A stretch of DNA of 64,000 nucleotides from Amphiura filiformis (Eukaryota > Echinodermata > Ophiuroidea > Amphilepidida > Amphiuridae). The stretch lies in NCBI RefSeq assembly GCF_039555335.1, contig NC_092637.1, forward strand, positions 39,954,526-40,018,525, written 5' to 3'. The translations under genes were made by a program, and so were the position numbers. Of the stretch, positions 1-12,130 are shown piece by piece (positions within the stretch are counted from its first letter, which is position 1; each line of letters opens with the position of its first letter). The notes beneath the pieces were generated by a model. It was not told where the DNA came from, ran no database searches, and worked only from the letters and a program-made list of their open reading frames with translations.

Positions 1-46
1 GTAGAGCATTGGTAAACCAAACTTCAGAGGTTCAAATGAAATTCTG
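1..46 (+). repeat. tRNA-like / SINE fragment (partial)
   Basis: The window opens with a stretch resembling the D-arm region of a tRNA (GTAGAGCATTGG), followed about 20 bases later by a B-box-like GGTTCAAAT. This spacing is seen in tRNA-derived SINE heads. No complete cloverleaf can be drawn because the 5' part lies outside the window and the acceptor stem is missing, so a SINE remnant is preferred over a functional tRNA. Confidence 0.25.
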
Positions 47-101
47 GATTCTTGTGTGATGAAAAGTCTGAATCCATGCAATTATTATCAAATTTGGAGC
101 A

Positions 102-829
102 AAATTGAATACCTGAGTGGAAGAAGGGCCCAACTCCATTTTTTTACAAAAATGAGTTAGACTCAGTATTTTATTGCCAGCAGATTGTTCTTCCTTGTGT
201 GTGAAAGACGAGCCAAAATCCACTATCTAAATAGTCTTCCATGTCCCGGGGGGGCACTCACATAAATGGTCTGTATGCATGCGTGACCAAAAAACAAGTA
301 AAAGGGGGTGTTTTTTTAGGCAAGGCAAGTAACGCGTGTGACGCATTTAGGGTCTAAAACAGTGATTTTAATCATGGCTTTCATGGAAGAAAGGCCCAAC
401 TCCATGGAGTTGGGCCCTTCCACACAAATATTGGGTTAAAGAGGAATTTCGTTCATCCATGAAATCTGCTTTTCACTGCAATAAACTTTCGTGCTAACAT
501 ATTACATGCTTCTATACTTCTGCAATTAATGGATAATTGCCAACTTTCTGTAGCTATTTATAACACATCTGCTTAATACGGAACTGGCACTTGCATTATA
601 TTAGTGGAAGAAGGGCCCAACTCCAGTCCCTATTAAGACCTGTACCATTGCCATGGAAACATCATATATAATTTTTAATGTATGTAATATTGTATGCTCA
701 TGTATTAAAGGTCCCCTGAAGATGAAAACATTCTGCCTATAAAACTTTTCCAAATATTAAGTTTTTTCTTAATACCTTAAAAACAGTTTTGATGGAGTTG
801 GGCCTTTCTTCCACTCAGGTATTCAATTT
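102..829. mobile_element. Non-autonomous DNA element with TIR-linked iterated motif (element C)
   Basis: The outer ends are inverted copies of about 38 bp (AATTGAATACCTGAGTGGAA at the left, its complement ending at 829). The inner part of the terminus, TGGAAGAAGGGCCCAACTCC, recurs inside as an inverted back-to-back pair at 384-422 and once more at 604-625, giving five copies. There is no coding potential. It lies in the last intron or 3' part of the minus-strand RLR gene. No clear target duplication is visible. Confidence 0.6.
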
Positions 830-1315
830 GTGTATGAAATTATCATAGAACAGTTGATGGTATATACCCCAAGTGGTAATACCATCATGGGAGATGATTG
901 AGGGTACCACTTTTTTGTTTAATGTAGATGAACATATCTCAAGGCCTGAAATTTGACTGGGTTATGAGAAAATACAAGCTCTCTGCATCAGATGCCCATG
1001 CAAAATTAATCTCAGTTTTCAAGGGGTATATCAATTTTTTAACAGTGTGATAAGTAAGCAAAAGGGGCAGCATACGTATCGTAACTCTTCATAATTATTA
1101 TAACATTTTGCTGTAAGCCTTTGACGCGTGCGTACTACTGTGATGTTGCAAAGTTGGAGCTAACAATGCGTATGGCATAAGTTCATTAATAAATTTCCAC
1201 ATGACAACAGCAGCTCGCATCAGCAGCCACACGGAGACAAGTGTGTTACAATACAATAAATATGCAATGTACGCTTAAAAATATGCTCTCGTCAAAAGTT
1301 TACAGGAAAAGATTA
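830..1315. other. No gene recognised
   Basis: AT-rich sequence between two mobile elements, downstream of the last visible RLR exon. I looked on the minus strand for the second half of the RLR C-terminal domain (a second Cys-x-x-Cys pair after an acceptor site) and did not find it. That exon probably lies left of the window. Confidence 0.4.
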
Positions 1316-1940
1316 CATACTGCGCCAATAAAGTATCCTTACACTTGGAAAAATAATCACAATTTCAAAACTGAACAATATTGGGGTAAATTTGTTTTTT
1401 TAATAGATGCACTATCTAATCCTGCACATTATGACACCACGTTGAATCCAATGTGACCTCAAGAAGTAAAGTTACAAGCAATTGAATAGACGAAGGTCCA
1501 GTTTTAAAAGTGACAAACTGGCCTATATATACAAGGCGCAAAAAGATTCCAACAAGCGCAAGAAAGAGACAACACAGTTTTTTCAATGAAGCGTTTCATA
1601 ACTTTCATTTTATTTGTCAGTTTTATTTGTTTCAGTTTTCTTTTGTTCCTTTTGTTTTAAATTAAAGCCAAACGCATAAATTAGCCATTCACCACTCTCA
1701 AACCAGATTTGTGGTCTGTGGAGTTTTGAACAGGCCAGTTTGACACTTTTAAAACGGGACCTTCGTCTAATCAAATGCTTGTAACTTTACTTTTTGAAGT
1801 CACATTGGATTCAATGTGGTGTCATAATGTGCAGGATTAGATAGTGCATCTATTAAAAAAATAAATTTGCCCCAATATTGTTCAGTTTAGAAATTGTGAT
1901 TATTTTTCCAAGTGTATGGATACTTTATTGGCGCAGTATA
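1316..1940. mobile_element. Foldback element with ~205-bp inverted arms
   Basis: The left arm begins ACTGCGCCAATAAAGTATCC and runs to about 1535. The right arm, about 1731-1940, is its near-complete complement. A ~195-bp unique centre separates them. Flanks carry TTACAT at the left and ATACAT at the right, consistent with a short target duplication such as TACAT. Its right end lies about 50 bp from the splice donor of RLR exon 9, so the hairpin would be transcribed within that gene's intron. Confidence 0.7.
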
Positions 1941-1990
1941 CATTGTACACATGCATGTATATACACAAACATTTCCAGTTTCTGACTTAC

Positions 1991-2219
1991 CTATAGTTTC
2001 TGAGTCTCTGTAGCGGTCAGGTTTCTCCTTAAGTACCACAATAACTTTGTCCTCTACATCTGGATCAACACAGGTGTAGTTGCATCCATTCTTTCTCATG
2101 AATGAACTATTGGTGATGTAAGTTTTGCATTCCCTACATAACATATCCGCTGCAACTGACATTTGAGCTTGTAGTTTGTTTGCTCCAGCTTCCTCTTTTA
2201 GATCTTTGTAGATAACTTC
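1991..2219 (-). CDS. RIG-I-like receptor, exon 9: first half of the C-terminal (regulatory) domain
   Basis: The exon opens after a TATAG acceptor in phase 0, matching the phase-0 end of exon 8, and closes at TATAG|GTAAGT in phase 1. It encodes about 76 residues: an acidic/basic helix (EVIYKDLKEEAGANKLQAQ), then MLCRECKTYITNSS. CREC is the first Cys pair of the zinc site in RLR C-terminal domains, which bind RNA ends and duplex RNA. The exon continues through VDPDVEDKVIVVLKEKP. The second Cys pair and closing strands are absent and should lie in a further exon left of the window. Domain identity is supported by the LCRxCK motif, by position after a helicase, and by phase agreement. Confidence 0.85.
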
Positions 2220-2589
2220 CTATACAAGACAGAATACATGTAACACCATTTCAGATGGTTTCTATATCCTGTAGCAGACCAACCAACATGGTATTTATAC
2301 TATTGTCTGTTATAAACACATCCCTGCACTTTTTCCATCAACAGATGACCGATTTCCACATTATTTTCTATGCCATAAAACTTGTATGCTGGACATCACA
2401 ATTGTAGTTAAAACTTCAACCTCCATTGCCAAATACGCTTCAAGAATTTTCATTTACAGAACTATAAGTAAATCACACTTTTGCATAAAGAAGCTTATAT
2501 AGCTTAACTAAATCACACTTTTTCATAAAAAATGTATTCACAAATATGCACAATTTCAGTGATATTGTTCATATTGCTAAGGCAATAGA

Positions 2590-2820
2590 AACAAAATTAG
2601 TTTGATCTTTCGATCGACCATCGATGCTTGGTTCGATCCCTATTATTTATGAAATCAATTAATTGACTATTATTAATTGTGGTAACATGTGAATCTTTGC
2701 CTGTATTGATATTGACCAATATAAATTTAGTATTAATTCTGTGATTAATTTAGTTGTTAGGTCATTAATAACAAGCATCGAAGCAGCATCGGCGGTCGAT
2801 CCAAAGATCAAACAAATTTG
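2590..2820. repeat. Short inverted-repeat element
   Basis: TTTGATCTTTCGATCGACC near the left end is answered by GGTCGATCCAAAGATCAAAC near the right end. Arms of roughly 45 bp flank an AT-rich centre rich in ATTAATT. A B-box-like GGTTCGATCCC at 2629 is part of the arm; no tRNA fold surrounds it. Confidence 0.45.
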
Positions 2821-5654
2821 TTCCTGGTGCCTAACACTGATATTTGCCGCAATAAGGAGTGTGAGGGAGGCGGTCCTGTAAGAAAATATTCATGAGCGGA
2901 GCCCTTTAGAATCCTGGATCCCACCCCTGGCTGTGAATGGTTAATTATATTTACATTGACCCCCATTTTCACACCCCTCTGAAAATCCACACCAAGGGTC
3001 CATGCCCTTATTTGCTGGTGGGATTTTTGGCTCAATTTTGTGTCTAAAATATTCCAGTTATATATGTCAATGAGCCCATATGCGCCATTAGGTGAATTTG
3101 ATAATGGTGCCAGACCCCTACACTGAATAAACTACACTGGGTTTCAGATTGACGCAAGCGTCCTGTTAATGAGCAACCTACGCAGATCTTTTTGTTCCTT
3201 TCAAGAGCGCCGAACTGCGCCGACCAACGTTTTGATGCGTATAATATCGGCCAATCAAATTATCGGTCTGTTGTTATGATTGTCAGACCATTAAATCAGC
3301 CAATCAGAACCCCACTTCCGTGTTTACGCTCTGCACGCTCTCAAAATGTAAACAAGTGCAGTTCTTCTCTGATGACAAAAACTTTAAGACACTGTATTTT
3401 CTTGTCAAAAGAGACCAATCTTAATTTCTCTATTCCTTGGCATGATTATGTGTGAATATAGGAGATGCAACCTAACATATCAGTTTTCTTCATATTTTGT
3501 TAAGAAAATGGTTCAAGGGTTGCCACCACACAGTGTTGACGCCCTATACGATAAATATAAATTTAATACTCCGTTGGTGAGCGACTGGCAAGTGGTATTT
3601 CACCGAACGCAAGAAAAGGAGTTCTATCTGATTGGCTAGCAATCGATCACTTAGGTCGCTCAGTAGTCAACTACTAACTCCAAATGGAGCAATGTATTCA
3701 ATTCGATTGAAATCGATATTCTATTATTGACGTAGATACAGAGAGTGATAGTGTGTCAATAATGTACATTGTATTGCACCTGGATTTTACATGCATTCCT
3801 TTATATAATTATTTTCTCAAAGAGTTGAATATATCCCCTTTTTTACTGTGGATTTCAAATTTTTACATCAAAATTGCAGTTAAACATATCCACAGCAAAA
3901 TACCGGTCCTCACTAATTAGTGTATTTAAGGTTACTGCCTCTTTTGAGGTTTTGAGCAAAAAAATGGGATGAATTTGCCACATTAAGTATCAAATTTGGC
4001 CCAGAAATAATCATCGGAAAAATAAAAGTTATACCTCATCTTAAAGGTAAAGGCTTATATATTATTATTTTCCTATTGTTATTTTTATAGCCTTAATCAG
4101 ATTTTCACTGGAAGCCTATGACTTGGGTCCCCGCTCTCACCACTCGCTATTTTATTTTTGGACCGTTCATATCATACCATACTTCACACCGATTTCTCTA
4201 CCAAATTGTAGGCATATGTCAAACATTCCACAATTACATTCTTGCTATCAAACTTTGGTATATGAACCTCCGAAATATAATTTTCAAGTTCTAGAAAACG
4301 TAAATTTTCAGTGCTCCACATTTGGTCATAAGCTTATTCATTAAAGTTCTTCTATTTTCTTTCTTGACCCATATTTTTTATTTTAAACTAGCTGCAATAT
4401 ATCACTGAAACCTACTTAAGCCATAGGTACAAAGTTTGTATGTCCAAACTACAGCAGTGATGAAAAATAGTAACATTTCTTGCCACCATTCTGCAAAATC
4501 ACACACTTTTTCAAAAGCTTCTGTTTCAATCATTTTTGTGATTCAGGTACCTGTTTTGCCATTATGTGTCAAATCAGTTCTTAGTTTACCATCTCAATTG
4601 TACTCACCATTTATATCCCAAGCAAAATGTATACATCCTTTATATTATATCGAAATCCAGGTTCAAGAACAGGTTAAATAGACCAAATCTCAAATATCTC
4701 CAGTCATATAAAAAGCACATTGTTTTCAAAATGGTGCCCAGAATTGACCTCAAGTATTTGACCCACACAAAAGCCTCATTTACAAGTCACACTATTGACA
4801 ACTAGCCATGCATACAACAGTACAGTAAGGAATTCTTTTGAAGGTTGGTGAAGAGCCTAATCTTTCAAGTCAAAGCACTTCCCACAAATCAATGCAGTCA
4901 ATACATGTGTGCTGATGTGTGACAAACTAACATGTATTATAATACACTGCTATTTAGATCAAGAGGTGTCAAAAGCAGGTGAATTGTGGGATGGTGTTCA
5001 ATAATGCTGAAACAGGGCTGGTGTTATGTCATTGTCTGAATATATTGATTTTTATGGATTTTCTCTACCTTGTGATATTACATATTGTGAATGAGAGGGA
5101 TTTTTATGCTCAGCTGTCTTAGAAATGTATATGGCTGGGTCTGGCAATCCCAATTGCCTCACCTAGCAACTGTAAACAACATATTATGTAGGGTAAAAAT
5201 GGATATATTACCATATATTAGACTTTATTTCAACACGGAAAGCCCAATTCAACAAAAGTTGTTCTTCCTTGGGGCCGTGCATAAACAAACATACATGTAC
5301 AAAATAACAAATAATTACAAAAGCTTATTATCTAGACTTAAACATATTACAAACTCAAAAGTATTAATTGTCAAGTCAAAATGATACTTATGGTTACATA
5401 CATACCATGCTTACAGGCATGGCTTTATCATTTTTAAAAGCACTTTTTAGGCACAAAATTTGCAAATTGAATATCTGAAGTGTTGAATACATGTATGTAC
5501 TTCATAAATATGCAAAAATGTAAAACATGGACAAGTTGGATGGAAATCAAGAGTATGTATCCTTAATTTCCAGTTAGTGTATTTAAAATAAAACCTGTGA
5601 TCCTGACAACAAATAAAATTTTCTTGCAATAGAAATATCATATGGGATACTGAT
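2821..5654. other. RLR intron 8, no gene recognised
   Basis: Intronic AT-rich DNA between RLR exons 8 and 9. Short ORFs occur on both strands, but none has a recognisable domain, codon pattern or flanking splice sites that extend it. Confidence 0.5.
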
Positions 5655-7147
5655 ATGGTAGGCCGCAACCGCCACTGCTACGCGTAGCTGACTTTTTGCT
5701 CCGTGGAGCCAAATTGACCAATCATGTTAGAGTTTGTCATTACTCTGAGGTAAAACTGACCAATCAGGTACAACTTACTCATTACGTGAAGCAAATTTAT
5801 TCATTAAGAATTTGCCAGACGAGCTTCACGTAGTTGCAAGATATCCTCGGTCACGAAAGTTATGATTCAAAAAGTAGTTTAATTATGAAAAGTACGAACC
5901 GACTAATTATTAAGATGGACATGCACTCATAAGAAACTCATACAGTATTGTACATAACTATATAGCTAGGCAGAGTGGTGGTAAACCATGCACACAATTA
6001 TGCGATCTGCAGTGTATCGCCGGGAGCTAATTTGTACATGCGCGGTGTGGCCTGTGGAATTCGACCTTCAGCAAACCAGTTCGGATTTACTTTATATACT
6101 AGTAGTAGGCCATACATACTGTAGTTACTGTCCGTTTTCCTATACACAATACTCAGTGCACTCACCATTGACGTGTGACCTCTACAAATAGTGTATGTTA
6201 GAAGTGTAAGCCATTCCTTAGTTGACGTCACTGTGTAAAAAATAACTGGCCAATATTAAAAGTATTCTCTGAAATTCTAGAAAATATAGTTTTGTAACAT
6301 GTCCTAAATTTTTAGCTAATTTAGGTTTGGAAATATTGGTACTTTTGTGTTTTAGGAAGGATATGTAAACGACAGATAACACCAAAAAATATGAAGAAAT
6401 TATTTCTAAACCGTGTTAAGTCTGCAAACCATTATGCTTCTCATTTTCAAGAACGCTGGTTAACAATAAGCAGACTATTGTCTCATTTCGTAAACAAAAG
6501 CCCACACAGTATTGTTACCTTGCGTTCGCTTTATAATCGCTCACCCAACTGAAACTATAATACCAGCTCATTGCTCATTGCACAGGTAAAACAGACACAA
6601 GTGCAGTGTGTATTTAACAAGATAAGATCTGATGTAACATAGTTGAGCTGTTTTCATTGAGTGCTATCTTGGTTTAATAGCTTTTAATGGGGTTTAAGTC
6701 CTTCAAAGGTCATGGTGAATTCTACTGTAGACATGACTGCATCATGATTATTTTAAAGTCAACAACATTCAACAATATGATCACCGTGATAGTATGACAG
6801 TATCAGTACCGTGGGTGTCAGTGATCCTGGCCTGACACAGTAGACAAACAAACAAACAAACAAACACGCCACACACATGACACATGCATGCAAGGTAACA
6901 TTGACTATACACTAATCAAACAATGGTATTGATCCTGTACAACTGGTCGTGGTTTATTTACATTCGATTCATTTAAAATCCCCATAGTAAACATTAATTT
7001 TGGCAAGAGTTTTCTCTCTGGAACGAGGATGCATCCACTGGCTCCGCGTAATGAAAAGATCTAACATGATTGGTCAATTTAGCTCCGCGAAGCGAAAAGT
7101 AAGATACGCGTAGCAGCTCCACGTTGTGGCGGTGGTGGCCAGCCATA
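5655..7147. mobile_element. MULE-like non-autonomous transposon with 8-9 bp target duplication
   Basis: Ends are inverted repeats of about 100 bp. The left contains GGCCGCAACCGCCACTGC and CTACGCGTAGC, and both contain AAATTGACCAATCATGTTAG or its complement. Direct copies of GATACTGAT flank the element (5646-5654 and 7148-7156). Long terminal repeats plus an 8-9 bp duplication fit Mutator-like elements best; hAT also makes 8-bp duplications but has shorter termini. The 1.3 kb interior has no transposase ORF. It holds an (AAAC)n run at 6845-6866. Confidence 0.65.
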
Positions 7148-8632
7148 GATACTGATCATGCGAAAATCGTAAAAACATAGAATAGAAACAGTGTGGCAGG
7201 CTCTCAAAATCTCAAATTGTATGCTTAGCCTGAGTCGCTCGGCCTATCTCGAACAAAATCACCATGCGTAGCTGTTGAAAAACGTGAGGATTCATCGTAC
7301 TATCACGGCAATTTTTGACACAAAGATATAGGGACGACGGTGTGTACCACCTACCAGCCGTCTACCAACCTGTCATCATGTCATTTGACTCTGATGTCAT
7401 ATCTGAGTCACATGTCCAAAATCCCGCTCCAGTCAAACACTCTTGACTAAAAAGTATTGGCGGATGATGGAAAAAAAGATTTGAGCAAGTCAGTTAGCTG
7501 TGTGACCAGTAAGCTACCTATAAACATGGTTTAAGGTCGTGTGTCTTGAGCTCGCCACCAAAAAAAGTGGCGACGTTACATTTGGCCAAAGTCGACTCAA
7601 AACAAATGATGATATCTCTGTCAAGCAAGAAGGTATTGTCATGCTTGTGGTCTCATTTTATTGCTCAATAAAATGCACTTTCAACCCTGTGAAAGAAACA
7701 CTTGAACTTTTTTAATACTGACACTGTGCTTCATAGAATTCAGAATGGGCAGGGTGGCGGTAGTGGGGGATGTGGTGGTGGGGGATGTGGTACACACAAA
7801 CTCTATGGGATTGGTATTTTTAGTGTGTAATCTGCTTCTGTAAAGGCTGTAAATTGGATTTGGACTCTATTTAGCATCTAAAACACTCATGGCCTTACAG
7901 CTAAACAATTCTACTAATTGTTTTTAATAATTTATGATTGGTTTAGTCTAGAAAATACAAACTTTTCCATACAAAACTTCCCATTGTCATATTAAACATT
8001 GTAGTAAGTAATACAGATGTCTTCAAAATCTAAAAGTTACTGTAAAATTTTAATTACTTATCCTATCATAGTCAAAGTATAGATTTTCTTCAGTATGGGT
8101 TAGGGGGAAAATGTTTAGGTTCAAAATATTTTGAATTGTAAAAAAATCTAACATACTTTGGGACACCCTATATTCCTATATTACCAAACAGCTGTGATTT
8201 TGGTTTCTTCCAAAGTCAGTTGGCTCTCCATATCCTCTAACCAAATGAATGTTGTTTACTTCCAGTTTATTACTGTAAGTTGGTAATAAGCAATGCATTT
8301 AGTGACCCATTTTTATCAAAATCGTTTTTATTCCACCCTGTATAACTTGCAGGTCACCCTGTGTAATGAGTTGAAATGTATATATTTGAATTGCTTATGC
8401 TTTCCAAAAATCTATACTTTTGCTAGTTTAGGGTTGCTGATTGTCGAGATAATCTAATTAGAAACCCGGTTGGTGTAAAAATTCATAATATTTGTCATGT
8501 AACGCTAAGGGTGGCGAGTTCAGGACACATGGCCTTAAGGGTATTTCCCAGATTGAGCAAATTCATAACATTTTACAGATTTTTTGGGTCTTTGTCATGC
8601 AGATCTACATTGTATGAAAGTCCTGTTCTCAC
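7148..8632. other. RLR intron 8 continued, no gene recognised
   Basis: No domain-bearing ORF. Contains TGTCCCAAAG/ACCCTGTATAA-type termini (about 8160 and 8336) of the kind seen at ends of short DNA transposons, but I could not pair them into a bounded element. Confidence 0.35.
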
Positions 8633-8756
8633 CTGTTGTTTAGTGATCTGCCGAATCCTCTCTGCTTCTGAAAGCAAATTAAATTCATCCATCTCTTTCT
8701 CCATAGCAGTGACTTTTGCTCGATTACTTAGCTCTCTTCTGTCATTGATGGAGTCC
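8633..8756 (-). CDS. RIG-I-like receptor, exon 8: post-helicase helical (pincer) segment
   Basis: Bounded by a TTTGTACAG acceptor (exon enters in phase 2, matching exon 7) and CAACAG|GTGAGA donor (phase 0, matching exon 9). It encodes about 41 residues, DSINDRRELSNRAKVTAMEK continuing to RIRQITKQQ. These are charged and helical, as in the pincer/bridging helices between helicase motif VI and the C-terminal domain of RLRs. Assignment rests on position and phase rather than on a catalytic motif. Confidence 0.75.
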
Positions 8757-9226
8757 CTGTACAAAAAAGCAAAGTTTTACCAAGAGAATGAGCAAACAAA
8801 TGGATGAATATACTTGCTACCCTACTATGACAAAAAGGCACAACTATACAGGCAAAGTGTACAGCTTTTTTTTTGGGGGGGGGGCAGGTTAATACAGACA
8901 GATGGCGAATAGCCTTATACCGCTCAGCCATCACCCTTATTGGGTGTTCTCCATATTACATAGATGCAGTGCCAAAATATAACATGTCAGCATATCTGTC
9001 CTCTTTACACTGTGGGTGATCACATTATTAAAGGGAATTATACCAGCAAACGTGTATCATATGATTGAAGATTAAAACTTTTGATCCAAACACAAATCAT
9101 CAGTCCCAGGCATCAGTCGGCATTGAAGAAGTGGATGCTGGTTGCAGGACAGCAACAATGTAAATCGTAAAAACTTTGTTAATATTCACTTTCCTGAGTT
9201 TCCTCAATAAAAGAAAATTCACTTAC

Positions 9227-9395
9227 TCTTCTACAATCAAATAGCATTCACTCTGCTTTGCCCTGGCTCTTCCCTTCGACTGAACTGTCCCAATTTCGTT
9301 GCTAACAAAATTGTACCTGATGACAAAGTTACATGCAGGCATGTCCAGCCCCTCCTGGGCTATGTCAGTTGCCACCAGTAAGTTGCAGGAGTCAT
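9227..9395 (-). CDS. RIG-I-like receptor, exon 7: helicase lobe 2, motifs V and VI
   Basis: The acceptor ATTATTTCAG is followed by a phase-1 entry; the exon leaves at GAAGA|GTAAGT in phase 2. The protein reads DDSCNLLVATDIAQEGLDMP (motif V, the ATxxAxEGLD signature), then ACNFVIRYN and QSKGRARAKQSECYL (motif VI, QxxGRxRA, with the arginines that contact ATP and the other lobe). The match to the RLR helicase family is strong. The 3' splice region is only about 20 bp from a truncated MITE, so an insertion landed next to this exon without destroying the acceptor. Confidence 0.9.
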
Positions 9396-9412
9396 CTGAA
9401 ATAATAATCTTA

Positions 9413-9599
9413 TCTAGATTAATACATAATAAGAAAATAGACATCAAAAAACTTCATAACTTTAGAACCAAGTATGCTAGACCTTTGGTGTTTTCAGTAA
9501 ATGATAGTCTATTGTATGTATAATGTAATAATTATAGTAACTCAATTTTCAAAAAATGCCTCCTTTGGCCCCCATGGATCAGATCGTGTCACATATTAC
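9413..9599. mobile_element. MITE family E, truncated copy
   Basis: Matches the intact copy at 16267-16507 in inverted orientation and the copy at 61625-61862. The right end carries the family terminus TGGCCCCCATGGATCAGATC followed by GTGTCACATATTA; the left terminus is missing. The shared core includes ACTTTAGAACCAAGTATGCT and TTTGGTGTTTTCAG. Confidence 0.65.
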
Positions 9600-9850
9600 C
9601 TTTATCCATCCAGCATCAGTCAATTTATAATTTATTATTGGCCCATAACCCTATGACTACTACCGGCTGATTGGTTTAAAAGAATACTATATATGATATA
9701 TTGAGCCAATCAGCAACATAGTAAAGATGGGTGGTTGGGTTGAAGAGGATTGAGCTTAAATATTTAGAAGCTGCATTTTAATTAGTCACTCAGATGCATA
9801 TCATGTAAAACCAATCAGAAATGCTGTAAGAAAATCACTTAGTTCTCATG

Positions 9851-10597
9851 TAGCGTGTTTCTATTAAGCATCCAGAATTTTTCCAGTGAAATTGTTCACC
9901 GGGTAATAGCGGAGAATGACGGCTAACGGTCAATTTCTATTGGGGGATGTTATCCGGAAAATACCAGCCGGCGTGGTCCGATCATCATACTTGCCGGTGA
10001 AAGGTCATATTTCGTGTCATTGCAAAAAGTGTGGGTTGACCTTGGTGGGACTTATTACGATCGAAAAGTTTAACTTACATGTATATATAATATATTTAAT
10101 TTTCATGCTCAGCTAAGGTCGGGACGTGAGCGTGACTACAATGTACAAAATATGGTGTATACCACCGCTCTTATACCACCCCCACCGCAATCAAAACCAC
10201 TCTGCAATCCCTTGTATTCCTTCAGTTGTCCACGCGAAAGTAGGATTTTCAGCCGTTACTTCTGATTTATCTTATGCCTATTTTTTCCCGAGTGAAAATT
10301 GTACGCTGTAGGCCAGCTACTTCAAAACATAGCTGATAAAATGATAAATAAATCACCTGACCGTGTCAATTTCCGCTTTCTCCCTGTATGCGCACTCTGT
10401 CGGAACGTTGTCAGTTTCTATTGGCGTTACCCGGATAATTTCTCCGCCATTATCCTAGCTACCAAAAGTAGGATAATTTCGCAGGAAAACCCTCGCCGCT
10501 ATATTCGGAGAATAGCGGAGAAGGTCAGTTTCTATTGGGTACAATTAATCTCTTAGCCGGGTTTTTTCTGGATAATGGCCCCAATAGAAACACACTA
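9851..10597. mobile_element. Non-autonomous DNA element with iterated TTTCTATTGGG motif (element D)
   Basis: The left end TAGCGTGTTTCTATTAAGC is answered at the right by the complement of TAGTGTGTTTCTATTGGGG; inside both ends follows ATCCAGAA(A/T). The terminal word recurs internally as GTCAATTTCTATTGGG (about 9929), GTCAGTTTCTATTGGC (10408) and GTCAGTTTCTATTGGG (10525). AATAGCGGAGAA-type words are also repeated. TA at both outer edges may be the target duplication. No transposase is encoded. It sits in RLR intron 6. Confidence 0.6.
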
Positions 10598-11094
10598 ATG
10601 GTGATAAAGCAGTTTATGCAGACAAAATGATTCCCTTATTATTAATTTACTGGTTAGCATGCAAACAAGGGATGCTATTTTAGTACACATTTGAATGTTT
10701 ATGAGTAAAATATGGGACTGAATATTTTCATGAGGTGTAGTAATCTAGTATATGGTCTAGTCTTTGCTGAATAATAATGGAACAGTCATATTTCACCAAA
10801 ATAAAATATTATTTTTATTGAATGAATAAACATGTTAATTTTTGTTTTATGTAACTCATATAAATTCCATTTTTTCAACTTCTCTTCAAAAAATAAATTG
10901 CCCTATGCTAAGAATACACAATTCAAAACTGTCCCTGCAAAATCCAACATGGCATTACTCTAAACTTTAAAAAAAACCACGGCTTTAGGTGGGTTATCTC
11001 AGAGAGCCAGAGCTACATTTTGCTATGCGATGTCAGCAAGCATAATGCCCTGTAGCCAAATTAATACAATACTTTTACAGCTTCATCCACTTAC
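10598..11094. other. RLR intron 6 remainder, no gene recognised
   Basis: AT-rich intronic DNA with no bounded repeat or coding signal that I can support. Confidence 0.4.
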
Positions 11095-11277
11095 CATCCC
11101 TGAAACTGTCTAGGGATTTCTTCTGATCTTTCTCCGTCATAAAGTAGTCGCTTGATTCTCCTTTACCGACAAGTCTGACTGCACCAACTCGAGGTTTCAA
11201 TCCTTGCAAGGCTTGTGCTGAGTCAATGAATTCTATTAGTGAGTTTGTTGCCAGTCGCATTCGAGTCAGAATGATGC
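11095..11277 (-). CDS. RIG-I-like receptor, exon 6: start of helicase lobe 2
   Basis: Acceptor TTGATACAG, donor GGGATG|GTAAGT, phase 1 at both ends (61 codons). The protein starts GIILTRMRLATNSLIEFI, the RLR equivalent of the IIFTRTR strand of motif IV. It goes on through LKPRVGAVRLVGKGE to MTEKDQKKSLDSFRDG, which matches the G-x-G and MTQ-x-DQ-x-x-x-L-x-x-F-R-x-G pattern preceding motif V. It joins exon 7 to give FRD-DDSCNLLVATD. Confidence 0.88.
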
Positions 11278-11794
11278 CTGTATCAAGAAATTTAGCAATA
11301 ATAAAATTGATTTGCAGATCAATTTAAGAATACACATGTAATGAATTTGAGCTACATGTAATCAGCACCATGCATGCTTACTGAGATATGCTTAGCAGAA
11401 TCGTTTCAAACAGGGACCAGGAGAGTGCTTAAAAAGGCTACCCCACTCAGACAGATTACCACAGAACTGTTACTTTGATGACAGACAGAACAGAATTTAC
11501 ATGGAAAAATTTCACCTTTGACTATTTATGAGGAACTTGAACCAAAAGTGGAATGACATCAAAGTCAAAATGGACATTATTCATTGAAACAAATGCTTGA
11601 TTTGCAATTAGACTTGTAAAACATTTCACATCACAACCACTAAAATTCACTATCCAAGTGGTTTAGCTATGATTATATAACAAATTTGTGCATGGAAAGG
11701 GGGCATGCACTTAATATAAACAGATAAAATCCACTAATTTGTTGGAGCAGGGTGCTGATTAGGCTCAATACAGTTTTCCAGTACCTTTTGCTCA

Positions 11795-11930
11795 ATTCCA
11801 GTTGAAATCCATACACCCCCCTATGGAAGACATGAGCGTAACCTTAATCTCACACACAGGGAGTGTGGGAGATTATAAGGTCATGTTTTCCATAGGGGGT
11901 GTATGGAATTCAACTGGAACAGCCCAATAT
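11795..11930. mobile_element. MITE family F copy
   Basis: About 136 bp with inverted ends. The left has TTCCAGTTGAAATCCATACA followed by CCCCC and TATGGAAGA. The right is the complement, ending GAATTCAACTGGAA. Related copies occur at 23825-24013 and inside the 200-bp tandem units at 62373-63109; partial ends appear near 48905, 49258 and 49376. Confidence 0.7.
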
Positions 11931-11994
11931 GATTTTGACCTTGTGAAACATGATTGAACTTTTAAAACTATACAAGGGGTCAAGTGCATAAAAT

Positions 11995-12130
11995 TTATAT
12001 TATGTCACCAATAAAAAAAAATCAAAATCATTTGATATTAGAAGGACATTTTTCGTATTCAATGCAATTCGATGTCTGATGTGCTCTCATGTCCCACAGA
12101 AAATACTGTGCAAATGTTGCTATCCGATTT
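11995..12130. mobile_element. Diverged fragment of the TTAA-target MITE
   Basis: Shares a run of about 100 bp with one end of the 661-bp elements at 36822 and 58785 (words TTTGATATTAGAAGGACATT, TTCGTATTCAATGCAATTCG, GATGTGCTCTCATGTCCCA). The other arm is absent. Confidence 0.55.

Noticed and set aside
2600-2650. B-box-like GGTTCGATCCC, possible tRNA
   Set aside because: No acceptor, D or anticodon stem can be formed around it, and it is part of an inverted-repeat arm.
8866-8884. T/G homopolymer run next to RLR exon 8
   Set aside because: A simple run in the intron with no evidence of function; not part of a recognisable element.
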